Positions 16,976-25,222 of a DNA stretch of 64,000 bases are shown here, piece after piece; positions within the stretch are counted from its first letter, which is position 1; the number at the start of each line of letters is the position of its first letter. The stretch lies in NCBI RefSeq assembly GCF_052065835.1, contig NZ_JBQHTG010000001.1:62001-126000 (forward strand), given 5' to 3'. Both the position numbers and the translations under genes were made by a program. Below the pieces are notes generated by a model. It was not told the origin of the DNA. It saw only the letters and a list, made by a program, of their open reading frames with translations, and made no database searches. The DNA comes from Laedolimicola sp934402125 (GTDB taxonomy: Bacteria > Bacillota > Clostridia > Lachnospirales > Lachnospiraceae).

Positions 16976-17011
16976 TTCACTATTTTTACACTAATTTTCA
17001 CTATTTTTACA
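16976..17011 (-). repeat. pair of 15-bp direct repeats upstream of fic
   Basis: TTCACTATTTTTACA occurs at 16976-16990 and again at 16997-17011, a 21-base period (two helical turns). They lie upstream of a TATAAT at 16940-16945 (minus strand) that has no good -35 box. This is the layout of a site for an activator or autoregulator. Confidence 0.55.
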
Positions 17012-17022
17012 GTATTCCCATC

Positions 17023-17559
17023 TCATTCCCTTTTCCACGTCCATACCTCACTACTGCCACATAGCTTCCAGACGTCTGCGCCCAGGTTATCGGTTACTTC
17101 TGTGAAAATAGCCTTTGCCTGTTCTTCTGTTTCCGCCGGATAGACCAGAAGGGCGTTCGTTTCGGATCTTGGAAAGCCTGCAAGAAAATAGTCCAAATCT
17201 ATCTCTGTGATCACAAAGCCGGTGGGATTCTGATTGATCAAATAGGTGTCGTCATCTTCAAAAGAGCCGCCCAGATTCGCTATCGTTTCTCCGTCAATGA
17301 GGATATTGCCGGTCATATTATCCTGATTTTTTCGGAATTTCGGAAAACGGTACTGATATTTCCAGATCTGCGTTTCCACCTCTACAGGCATACTACCCTC
17401 CGGCTGTTTTCCTGTAAACAGCCAGCCGGTTTCTGTCGATTCCTTTTCTGTTTTTTTCGGGTAATAATAACTTTTTACCGCATATTCCGCAGCTGCAATA
17501 ACACCGAGAAGTACAGCAGCTCCGATCAGAACTCGGAATTTTACCACTTTTCCACCCAT
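17023..17559 (-). CDS. uncharacterised membrane-anchored protein
   Basis: A 178-residue protein not recognised as a named family. It has a short basic N-terminus, one membrane helix (about 8-26) and an external domain with a charged linker (YYYPKKTEKESTE) and several acidic patches. The start was placed at 17559 because AGGAGG lies nine bases before it; the frame is open another 20 codons upstream. It follows the ABC permease gene by 95 bases on the same strand and may be an accessory part of that module. This is inference from position. Confidence 0.6.
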   Translation of the reverse strand: MGGKVVKFRVLIGAAVLLGVIAAAEYAVKSYYYPKKTEKESTETGWLFTGKQPEGSMPVEVETQIWKYQYRFPKFRKNQDNMTGNILIDGETIANLGGSFEDDDTYLINQNPTGFVITEIDLDYFLAGFPRSETNALLVYPAETEEQAKAIFTEVTDNLGADVWKLCGSSEVWTWKRE

Positions 17560-17654
17560 CGCCGTTTTCCTCCTTCCTTTCCTTCTTTTATGACACAGAA
17601 ATTTTTCTGATTTGTCCAACTTTTTTAAATTTATATTCTTTTTTCAGAATTTTT

Positions 17655-20297
17655 CTATAAGCTCTCCTGACGGATCCGATCTATCAGGTTTTCCTTCCCC
17701 ATTCTGCTGCGGGCATACAGCATTGAGGAAAATACCACCAGGAACACGCTGACAATCACAATCACGATACTGGAAACCGGAATCACAAAGCTAGTATCCA
17801 TGCTTCCCGCAGCGACCCGGTAAATGGCCCAGGTCACCAGCACTGACACGGGCAGTCCATAAAGGAGCGCCCGGACGCCGTACAATAGACACTCATAGCT
17901 CAGCATCCGATTCATTTCCCCGGGCGTCATTCCCACAGAGGACAGCACCGCGAATTCCCTTCGCCGCAGCAAAAAGGCGGTGGAAATCGTGTTAAAGACA
18001 TTGGCTGCCGCAATCAGGGAAATCAGAATAATAAAACCATAGGCGAAAATGTCCACGGTCAGCAGCACATTTCTCCTGCTCTGAACCTCCCGGGTCACGT
18101 CATTCACATAATAGTACTCTCCCGGGTTCGCAGAGCTCTGCTCCAACAGCTTCTCTGCCGCCTCCGCCACCTCCTGATGCTTCCCGCTCTTCAGATAAAT
18201 ACAGTTCCGAGGCAGGCAGTCCCCCGCTCTGTCCCCAAGCAGCGACCAAAGCTGGCTTTCCGACACAATGATACCGGGAGAAGTCTGCCCTGCCATACAA
18301 TTCATGGGACTCTGTTCCACTGAAACCGCCAGGTATCCCTTTCCCATAATCTTGTCGGCTTCCTGCTCCACATACGTGTCAGACGCCTTTTTTGCCTCGT
18401 TTAAGGCTTTGTAATCTGTAAATGTCAGGGAAATAGGTTCTCCCTCCTTCAGAACCTCTGCCTTTTCATAACGCCCCGTCCCGCCGTTATAGCCGGTTAT
18501 TTCATTTATAACGACCAACGGCACCATTCCTTCCTTTGTCTCCGGAACCGGTATTCCCTCCGCCAGAAGCCAGGTTTCATAATCCGTATCTGACAGTACC
18601 AGAACTCTGCTCTGGAGATGAAGATATCCCTCCCCGTCTGTCTCCGCTTCCGGACACAACGCCCGGAATTCTTCCGGAAGCTGCTCCGGCTTCGCCAGGA
18701 TCTCCGGATAGCATTCCCGGACACACAGGGCGCTTTCCACGCCGTCAAGCTTCTCTATCCGCTGCTGAAGCTCCGAATCCCGAACGCCGTATACGGACAA
18801 GTCATACGCAGGAATATCATTCACACCTAAAGCACTTTTCTTTATATAGTAGGAAAAAGAGCTGGCTGACACAAATAAGACGATACTGATAGACAGCGAC
18901 AGCACCGTGGTCCGGTATTTCCGCCGTTCCCTGGCAAAATGCCGTCCCGCAAGCAAGGCAGGAAAGCCAAACAGTCTTTTGCCGGAACGCCCTTTCCTTC
19001 GCCAGCCTTCCTGCTCCCGCCCGGGCAGCCGGATATCCCGGGACAACCGGATAGCCTCCATAGGGGAAAGCTTCGCCGCCCGTCCCGCCGGAAGCCAGGC
19101 GGAAATCAATACGGTAATGAGAGCCACAGCTGCCGCAAGCACAATCGCAGGCCAGGACACGTGGAGTCCCATGGCTATCTTACCGGAATACAGATACCGG
19201 AAGGAGCCGGAGGTCACCCGCAAAGTCACGCCGATCCCTCCAATGCCTGCCAGAATTCCCAGGGGAATTCCGATACCGCTTAACAGCAGCGCTTCCCGGA
19301 ACACCATGCCCCGAAGCTGCCGGGGCGTAGCCCCTATGGAAGCCAGGAGTCCAAACTGCTTTGTCCGGTCACTGACGGAAATGGCAAAGGAATTGTATAC
19401 CAGGGAGATACCTCCCGTCATAATCAGAAGAATCAATATCGCAGACATTCCGTACAGGAATTGCAGATACGCCTGATTGGTAGAAATCCCCTGCATACGC
19501 AGAAGCTGGCTGTTGTAGATAACCCCGTAATCTCCCAGATAACGGCTGGCAAATTCATAGACATCTCTGCCCTTTCGAAGCCGGAAAAAGCTGTTGTACA
19601 GGCTGTCCGGCGCCGGATCCGTATCTTTTCCGGTAAAGCACAGGAATGCGGCGCTGCTGTAGTCCGCTTCTTCCCCATAGCCGACCACCGTATAGGTACG
19701 GGTCTCCCGCTTCTCCCAGGTTTCTGCCAGTTCACCTCGTTCTTCGTACCGGTATACAGGCGGGTTGATCTCACTGAGCCGCTCGCCCTCCAGAAACCGG
19801 TCTCCCAGCTCCAGCGTAATGGTATCACCGATTTCCCAGGCTTTCTCGCCCAGCGTCTCCATCGTACTCTTTAGAGAGGACGGCAGCAGAATCTCCCCCG
19901 CATGCTTTGGCAGCCGCCCCTCCTCCACCGTAACCGGTACCATTTCCGTAAAGGCTTCGTCCACTCCCACCACATGATAATAGGGTCTGGCGTCTGTATC
20001 ATCTGTCCCCTTCAGATGGGAAGCCGCGTAGCCCAGATCCTGCCAGGTCACCTGGGCTTCTACCTGGCTTAAACTCTCCAGCTCCTCTACCTTGTCCGCC
20101 GGAATCTGAATCGCCTCTCCATGCCAGTTTTCCTCCTCTGCAATGATATTGGCAATCAGGTACTGGCGCAGGCTGGAAATAAAGGTTGTCACAGCTGTCA
20201 GCATAGCTGCAGCCAGCACAATTCCCACAATCGTAACTGCCGTCCGGGTCCGGTTGGCCTTCAGTGTCTTCCCGGTCAGTCTGGTCCATACGTTCAT
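17655..20297 (-). CDS. FtsX-family ABC transporter permease (large, Bce/MacB-like)
   Basis: An 880-residue permease with two FtsX-type halves. Half one has a helix at 20-40, an external domain and three helices at about 275-410. Half two has a helix near 465-485, a second external domain and three helices at about 755-870, with TISTAFLLRRREFAVLSSVGMTPGEM, the coupling segment typical of FtsX domains. Its ATG overlaps the ATPase stop codon (TGATG). Neighbouring kinase and regulator genes suggest a peptide-antibiotic sensing and detoxification module. It is longer than BceB (roughly 650 residues) and has two external domains. Confidence 0.88.
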   Translation of the reverse strand: MNVWTRLTGKTLKANRTRTAVTIVGIVLAAAMLTAVTTFISSLRQYLIANIIAEEENWHGEAIQIPADKVEELESLSQVEAQVTWQDLGYAASHLKGTDDTDARPYYHVVGVDEAFTEMVPVTVEEGRLPKHAGEILLPSSLKSTMETLGEKAWEIGDTITLELGDRFLEGERLSEINPPVYRYEERGELAETWEKRETRTYTVVGYGEEADYSSAAFLCFTGKDTDPAPDSLYNSFFRLRKGRDVYEFASRYLGDYGVIYNSQLLRMQGISTNQAYLQFLYGMSAILILLIMTGGISLVYNSFAISVSDRTKQFGLLASIGATPRQLRGMVFREALLLSGIGIPLGILAGIGGIGVTLRVTSGSFRYLYSGKIAMGLHVSWPAIVLAAAVALITVLISAWLPAGRAAKLSPMEAIRLSRDIRLPGREQEGWRRKGRSGKRLFGFPALLAGRHFARERRKYRTTVLSLSISIVLFVSASSFSYYIKKSALGVNDIPAYDLSVYGVRDSELQQRIEKLDGVESALCVRECYPEILAKPEQLPEEFRALCPEAETDGEGYLHLQSRVLVLSDTDYETWLLAEGIPVPETKEGMVPLVVINEITGYNGGTGRYEKAEVLKEGEPISLTFTDYKALNEAKKASDTYVEQEADKIMGKGYLAVSVEQSPMNCMAGQTSPGIIVSESQLWSLLGDRAGDCLPRNCIYLKSGKHQEVAEAAEKLLEQSSANPGEYYYVNDVTREVQSRRNVLLTVDIFAYGFIILISLIAAANVFNTISTAFLLRRREFAVLSSVGMTPGEMNRMLSYECLLYGVRALLYGLPVSVLVTWAIYRVAAGSMDTSFVIPVSSIVIVIVSVFLVVFSSMLYARSRMGKENLIDRIRQESL

Positions 20298-20977
20298 CAG
20301 CGGATCACCTCATCTCTGATAATCCTTCCATCTTCGATGGAGATTACGCGATCGGCCTGCAGGGCCAGATTTTCATCATGGGTAATCATAACCAGGGTCT
20401 GTCCGTACTTTTTATTGGAAAGCTTCAGAAGCTCCATAACCTCCTGGCTGTTCCTGGAATCCAGATTGCCGGTGGGCTCATCAGCCAGAATGATAGCCGG
20501 AGCGTTCATCAGGGCTCTCCCGATGGAAACCCTCTGCTGCTGTCCCCCGGAAAGCTGATTGGGAAGACAGTGCTTCCGATCCTCCAGGCCCAGCAGGGCC
20601 AGAAGCTCACCTACCCGCTCCTGCCCTGCTTTTCTGCCGTCCATTTCTATGGGCAGCGTGATATTTTCCACCACGTCCAGTACCGGAATCAGGTTGTAAA
20701 ACTGGTAGATAAGCCCTACCTCTCTTCTTCGGAAAATGGCAAGCTGCTCCTCCTTCTGGCTGTAGATATCCGTGCCGTCCAGCCAGACCTTGCCCGAGGT
20801 AGGCCGGTCCACGCCTCCAAGGACATGGAGCAGGGTAGATTTTCCGGATCCGGAGGGGCCGATAATCGCCACAAATTCTCCCCGCTGGATATAAAGGGAT
20901 ACGTCATCCAGCGCCCGCACCTCATTTTCACCGGAACCGTATACTTTGGTCAGATGTTCTGCTTTTAAAACTTCCAT
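20297..20977 (-). CDS. ABC transporter ATP-binding protein (Bce/MacB type)
   Basis: A 226-residue ATPase. Walker A GPSGSGKSTLLHVLGG, Q-loop YQFYNLIP, signature LSGGQQQRVSIGRALM, Walker B AIILADEPTGNLD and the H-loop ITHDENLA are all canonical. The frame is open 32 codons upstream, but MEVLKAEHLTKVYG at 20977 with GAGGAGG before it is the family start. It is coupled to the permease by a one-base overlap. Confidence 0.94.
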   Translation of the reverse strand: MEVLKAEHLTKVYGSGENEVRALDDVSLYIQRGEFVAIIGPSGSGKSTLLHVLGGVDRPTSGKVWLDGTDIYSQKEEQLAIFRRREVGLIYQFYNLIPVLDVVENITLPIEMDGRKAGQERVGELLALLGLEDRKHCLPNQLSGGQQQRVSIGRALMNAPAIILADEPTGNLDSRNSQEVMELLKLSNKKYGQTLVMITHDENLALQADRVISIEDGRIIRDEVIR

Positions 20978-21004
20978 CGTCTTTCCTCCTCTCTTATACG
21001 GTTC

Positions 21005-21058
21005 AGTATATCGTCCTTCCATGACAGGGCCGTGACTTTCCGGTGACAGATCTGTCAC
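21005..21058 (-). promoter_or_regulatory. BceR-like palindrome and promoter before the ABC genes
   Basis: GTGACAGATCTGTCAC (21043-21058) is a perfect 16-bp palindrome in the 98-base gap between kinase and ATPase genes. It fits the TNACA-N4-TGTNA pattern known for BceR-family regulators. On the minus strand a TATACT -10 box follows (complement of 21005-21010) with no good -35 box, and further TCAC/TGTCA half-sites lie between. This points to a promoter that needs the response regulator. Confidence 0.6.
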
Positions 21059-21074
21059 TCTGGCCTGCGGCATT

Positions 21075-22094
21075 TTATACGACGCTCTTATAAAAACGAA
21101 GGATAAATCTGGCGCCTCCCTCCTTGCGGTTCTCCGCCTTTATGGAACCGTTCTGCCGCCGGATAATCATGCGGGCCAGGGCCAGCCCGATACCGATTCC
21201 CGAACCAAAGGAACCCTTTCCTTTATAAAAACGCTCAAAAAGATGTGGTAAATCCTCCGGATCAATCCCCGGTCCATTATCCTCCAGAATCAGTTCCGTA
21301 TAGAGACTGTTTTCAGAGGCCAGAAGCCATAGCCTGCCGCCCGGCCCCGCATGCTCCATACAGTTTTTTACAATATTGCTGACTGCTTCACAGCTCCAGG
21401 CAAAGTCCCCGGTAAACGCCGCCCCTTCCTGGATTTTACAGGTCACCTGCTGTTCCCGCAGCTCCATGGGAATGGCAAAGGGCTTCAGAGCCGCCTCCAT
21501 AAGAGCGGACACCTGCACCTGTTCCTGCCGGAACACGGCAGTTCCCGCGTCGATCCGGGAGATCTTCAGCAGCGCCTCCACCAGCCAGCGAATCCGCTCC
21601 TGAAGCTGTCCGGCCTCATAGAGAAGCTTTCTTTTCTCCCCGGGGTCCGTCTCCTGTCCCAGGCGGGCCAGCACCAGATTCAGGGAGGTAAGGGGCGTGC
21701 GGAGCTGATGGGAGATGTCTGCCAGTGAATCGCTCAGATAGCGCTTCTCTGCCTGAAGCCTGTCCGTCTGGCCACTCAGGACTGCCAGAAGCTTGGACAG
21801 CTCGTTAGACAAAACCGCCAGCTCTCCTTCCCTGTAGCGTTCAAATTCCAGATTCCGTTCTCCATGGAGCATCCGGTCCGTATCTTCCGCCAGCTGCCGA
21901 AGTCTCCGGTAGCGGCGAAGCGTAAAGGTAAGCCAGAGCCCAAGCAGAAGGAGACAGCCTCCCACCGGGACGAAAAGGCTCCAGGCAATACCGGTCCGTT
22001 CCATAAGAAAAAAGCCTGCCGCTGCAGATATGGCAGCGACGCAGGCTGATAGAATGACAACTCTTTTCAATTCCTTATCCCGCAGATACTCCAT
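21075..22094 (-). CDS. intramembrane-sensing histidine kinase (BceS-like)
   Basis: A 339-residue kinase with two membrane helices (about 12-31 and 38-57) joined by only a few residues, so there is no external sensor domain. This is typical of kinases that sense through a partner ABC transporter. The H-box is ADISHQLRTPLTSL, the N-box IVKNCMEHAG, then LEDNGPGID and GSGIGIGLALA. It lies directly after its regulator gene (11-base gap) and before the ABC ATPase. Confidence 0.9.
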   Translation of the reverse strand: MEYLRDKELKRVVILSACVAAISAAAGFFLMERTGIAWSLFVPVGGCLLLLGLWLTFTLRRYRRLRQLAEDTDRMLHGERNLEFERYREGELAVLSNELSKLLAVLSGQTDRLQAEKRYLSDSLADISHQLRTPLTSLNLVLARLGQETDPGEKRKLLYEAGQLQERIRWLVEALLKISRIDAGTAVFRQEQVQVSALMEAALKPFAIPMELREQQVTCKIQEGAAFTGDFAWSCEAVSNIVKNCMEHAGPGGRLWLLASENSLYTELILEDNGPGIDPEDLPHLFERFYKGKGSFGSGIGIGLALARMIIRRQNGSIKAENRKEGGARFILRFYKSVV

Positions 22095-22105
22095 GGCTTC
22101 TCCTC

Positions 22106-22777
22106 CTATTCTCCCAGCCGGTAGCCCAGTCCCCGGACGGTACGTATGATGGCGGGATTCTGGGGATCCGCTTCTATCTTTTCCCGCAGCCGTTTGATAT
22201 AAACCGTCAGGGTGTTGTCATTGACAAACTCTCCGGCCGCGTCCCAGATTTCCTCCAGAAGCTGTCCTCTTGTCAACACCATTCCCCTGTGATTCAGAAA
22301 ATATAACAGCAGACGGTATTCCAGCGCGGAAAGGCAGCAGTCCGCGCCTCTCCTGGTTACCGTTCCCTTCACCGTATCCACTTGAAGCTCTCCCAGTTCT
22401 ACCAGGGCCTGGGTCCTGCCGCAGCGGCGCAGTACGCTTCGGATCCGGGAAATCAGCTCTCTTGGACGGAAGGGCTTACTGATATAATCCTCAGCGCCCA
22501 GATCCAGTCCCGTCACCACGCTGAATTCATCTCCGGAGGCCGTCAGGAAAATCACCGGCGTGTCCGATACGGCCTTTACCGCAGAGCACACGGAAAATCC
22601 GTTGCCATTTTCCAGGGACACGTCCAGAAGCAGCAGGTCAAAGCTTTCCCGCTCCATCGCCTCCATTGCCTCCTTCTGGCCTTTTTCTGCCCGCACCGAG
22701 AAGCCCTCCGCCTTCAGTACTGCGCTTAAATTTTCAATAATAGCCGCATCGTCTTCCACCAGCAGAATCCGTGTCAT
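22106..22777 (-). CDS. OmpR-family response regulator (BceR-like)
   Basis: A 223-residue response regulator. The receiver begins MTRILLVEDDAAI and has the phospho-acceptor in FDLLLLDVSL; the winged helix carries DNTLTVYIKRLREKIE and ends TVRGLGYRLGE. The frame is open 23 codons upstream, but GGGGAGG before the ATG at 22777 fixes the start. It is likely to bind the palindrome at 21043 and switch on the ABC genes. Confidence 0.92.
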   Translation of the reverse strand: MTRILLVEDDAAIIENLSAVLKAEGFSVRAEKGQKEAMEAMERESFDLLLLDVSLENGNGFSVCSAVKAVSDTPVIFLTASGDEFSVVTGLDLGAEDYISKPFRPRELISRIRSVLRRCGRTQALVELGELQVDTVKGTVTRRGADCCLSALEYRLLLYFLNHRGMVLTRGQLLEEIWDAAGEFVNDNTLTVYIKRLREKIEADPQNPAIIRTVRGLGYRLGE

Positions 22778-22794
22778 GACAAACCTCCCCGGAA

Positions 22795-23304
22795 TCATTT
22801 TACTTTTACAATCTTTTCCAATCGTTTCAGCACCAGCTGGGCGCACAGGCCCGTAAAGGCTCCCGCCACACAGCCGACTGTCATCAGAAAGGGCAGGTAA
22901 AACAGCATTCCCTTCCCGGCGATAAGCACGGCCACCAGCATCTGCCCCACGTTATGAAGGACGGCGCCCAGAACGCTGGCCAGCCAGATGGCGCGGCCGC
23001 TTACCAGATGGCACAGAAACAGCATTCCTGCCAGGCAGAGCAGGCTTCCGGCCAAACTATAGAGAAAGGTCATCATACTGCCGCCGAACAGAGAGCCGAG
23101 GAAAATACGGACCAGTACCACCAGCAGCACCTCGCCGGGCCGGTAGCGGTAGACCGCATACACCGTTACAATATTGGCCAGCCCCAGCTTCGCCCCCGGA
23201 ATCGGCACCAGCACGGGAAGCTGCAGCTCCACCACATAGAGAATCAGGGCTGACGCAGTCAGAAGCGCCAGCTCTGTGAGTTTTCCGGTTGTCATTTTCA
23301 TCAT
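22795..23304 (-). CDS. Gx transporter family membrane protein
   Basis: A 169-residue membrane protein with five or six helices. PGAKLGLANIVTVYAVYRY and the GSLFGGSMMTFLYSLAGS region match the Gx transporter family (also annotated as heptaprenyl diphosphate synthase component I, an S-component-like fold). The substrate is unknown. It follows the NusG-II gene by 19 bases and precedes the BceR-like regulator by 17. In Clostridia these two genes often accompany Rnf clusters, as here. Confidence 0.83.
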   Translation of the reverse strand: MMKMTTGKLTELALLTASALILYVVELQLPVLVPIPGAKLGLANIVTVYAVYRYRPGEVLLVVLVRIFLGSLFGGSMMTFLYSLAGSLLCLAGMLFLCHLVSGRAIWLASVLGAVLHNVGQMLVAVLIAGKGMLFYLPFLMTVGCVAGAFTGLCAQLVLKRLEKIVKVK

Positions 23305-23323
23305 ACTTTTTATCCTTTTGCCG

Positions 23324-23707
23324 TTAGTTTGCCACCGCGTCCAGCCCGGAAGCTGCCTCCGTATCCGCGTACCGGATGCTCAGATGATTGGGCAGACATA
23401 CGATGGGCGCAGAGCTTAGCCAGTCCATACGGACACAGATCTGATCGGGACAATCCGCGGCTTTCACACGGATTCTGTGATCCCGGATCTCGATTTCATT
23501 GGTTCTGCCCTCGTAGGTAACGGTAAAGATCTGATCCTCTGCCTGCTCCAAATCCAGTGTATCCAGAATCTCCCCGTCCTGCAGAATTTCCACCCGGCGT
23601 CCGTGGCTGCGGGTCAGGTTCCAAATGCTTCCGCCGATACCAGCCAGAAGAATCAGGGCGCAGATGACAGCCACCATCCCGGTTGCTTTTTTCTTCTTTT
23701 CCGTCAT
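23324..23707 (-). CDS. NusG domain II-containing protein
   Basis: A 127-residue protein with one N-terminal membrane helix (about 9-28) and an external NusG-II domain, ending with DCPDQICVRMDWLSSAPIVCLPNHLSIR. The two Cys positions and the CLPN block are characteristic. Function is not established; such proteins accompany Gx transporters and Rnf genes. A GTG five codons upstream, with AAGG before it, is an alternative start. Confidence 0.8.
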   Translation of the reverse strand: MTEKKKKATGMVAVICALILLAGIGGSIWNLTRSHGRRVEILQDGEILDTLDLEQAEDQIFTVTYEGRTNEIEIRDHRIRVKAADCPDQICVRMDWLSSAPIVCLPNHLSIRYADTEAASGLDAVAN

Positions 23708-23794
23708 AAAAGAAACTTCCACCTTTTCCTTTTACAGTTAGTTTCATCTTATCACAGAGTTTCTCCCCTGCCTAGACTTAATCTCCTATAGAGC

Positions 23795-23830
23795 GAAAAA
23801 AGGGCTGGCGCACCCCTGCGTCAGCCCCCT
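23795..23830 (-). terminator. terminator of the rnf operon
   Basis: On the minus strand GGGCTGACGC pairs with GCGCCAGCCC around AGGGGT, followed by six T. It separates rnfB from the NusG-II gene. Confidence 0.85.
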
Positions 23831-23841
23831 TCCTGTATGTT

Positions 23842-24630
23842 CTACTTCATTTCAATCGCCTTCACCGGACACTTCTCCGCGCATTTGCCGCAGCCCACAC
23901 ACTTGCTGTAGTCCACATGGGCCAGGTTACCGTCTACGGTAATGGCCTCATGCTCGCACTGCTTCGCACAGATACCGCAGCCCAGACAGCCTGCGGTGCA
24001 GGCCTTCTTTACTGCCGGTCCCCGGTCGCGGCTTGCGCAGCGCACCGCTATCTTCTTATCCGCCGGTACCAGCTCAATGAGCCCCTTGGGACAGGCCTTC
24101 GCGCATTTTCCACAGCCGGCGCACTTGCTTTCATCTACGATGGCTACGCCGTTTTCCACATGGATAGCGTCAAACTTGCAGGCTTCCACACAGGATCCGA
24201 AGCCCAGACAGCCGTAATCGCATTCCCAGACAGAAATTCCTGACAGGACAGCCGCCCGGCAGTCGTGGATTCCCACATAGTTGCACCGTACAGAGGTTTT
24301 GTCACAGGTTCCCGCGCAGTGCACGTAAGCAACCTTACGCTCTGCAGCCTCTGCCTGCACACCCATGATATCGCCGATTTTCTTCACTGCTTCCGCATTA
24401 CAGACCGGACAGGCGTTGACCGGAGCCTTGCCCTCCACGATGGCTGCCGCTACCGCGTCGCAGCCCGCGTAACCGCAGGCGCCGCAGTTGTTGCCCGGAA
24501 GGCTTTCTCTTACAAGACCTACGCGCTCGTCGGTCTCCACTGCGAACTTCTTACTGACTGCCACCAGAGCTACGCCGATCAGAAGTCCGATTACGCCTAC
24601 TACCAATGTCGCTATAATAACTTCCTGCAT
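23842..24630 (-). CDS. rnfB: Rnf complex subunit B (iron-sulfur protein)
   Basis: A 262-residue subunit. It has an N-terminal membrane helix, a Fes-type cluster site (NNCGACGYAGCD...NACPVC), then at least four ferredoxin-like Cys motifs (CLGFGSCVEAC, CAGCGKCAKAC, CLGCGICAKQC, CVGCGKCAEKC). RnfB takes electrons from reduced ferredoxin. The start at 24630 has GGAGGAG just upstream; the frame is open 16 codons further. Last gene of the operon. Confidence 0.95.
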   Translation of the reverse strand: MQEVIIATLVVGVIGLLIGVALVAVSKKFAVETDERVGLVRESLPGNNCGACGYAGCDAVAAAIVEGKAPVNACPVCNAEAVKKIGDIMGVQAEAAERKVAYVHCAGTCDKTSVRCNYVGIHDCRAAVLSGISVWECDYGCLGFGSCVEACKFDAIHVENGVAIVDESKCAGCGKCAKACPKGLIELVPADKKIAVRCASRDRGPAVKKACTAGCLGCGICAKQCEHEAITVDGNLAHVDYSKCVGCGKCAEKCPVKAIEMK

Positions 24631-24640
24631 ATTCTCCTCC

Positions 24641-25222
24641 TTATGACAGCGCCAGACCGCCGAAGCCCATGAACGCAATCGCCATCAGCGCCGCGCAAAT
24701 CAGCACGATGGGCGCGCCCTTTACGGCAGCGGGCAGAGCCTCCTCGTCGATACGGCTCCGGATACCTGCCAGCAGGACGATGGCAATGGTATAACCCACT
24801 GCCGTACCGAAGCCTGCCAGTACGCTCTCTACAAAATTGTACTCATTCTGCACATTGGTCAGGGCTACGCCCAGAACCGCGCAGTTGGTGGTAATCAGCG
24901 GCAGGTAGATTCCCAGCGCCTTGTAAAGGGGCGGGGAGGTTTTCTTCGTAAACATCTCCACCATCTGTACCAGAGCCGCGATAACCAGAATAAAGACGAT
25001 GGTTTTCAGATAATCCAGATTCAGCGGCGTCAGTACAAAGGTGTACAGAAGATTCGCTACCGCGGAGGCTACCGTAATGACAAAGATAACCGCCGCGCCC
25101 AGACTGAAGGACGTTTTAATATATCTGGATACGCCCAGGAAGGAACAGATTCCCAGGAACTGGCTTAATACCACGTTGTTGACCAGCGCCGTTGTAATGA
25201 TAATCAGAATTAATGATTTCAT
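24641..25222 (-). CDS. rnfA: Rnf complex subunit A
   Basis: A 193-residue membrane subunit with six helices, of normal length. Conserved family segments NNVVLSQFLGICSFLGVS and ITTNCAVLGVALTN contain the Cys residues placed near the membrane iron-sulfur centre in RnfA/NqrE proteins. Its ATG directly follows the rnfE stop (TAAATG). Confidence 0.95.
   Translation of the reverse strand: MKSLILIIITTALVNNVVLSQFLGICSFLGVSRYIKTSFSLGAAVIFVITVASAVANLLYTFVLTPLNLDYLKTIVFILVIAALVQMVEMFTKKTSPPLYKALGIYLPLITTNCAVLGVALTNVQNEYNFVESVLAGFGTAVGYTIAIVLLAGIRSRIDEEALPAAVKGAPIVLICAALMAIAFMGFGGLALS

Noticed and set aside
16976..17011. Short direct repeats as a CRISPR start
   Set aside because: Only two 15-base AT-rich units six bases apart, with no spacers and no cas genes in the window.
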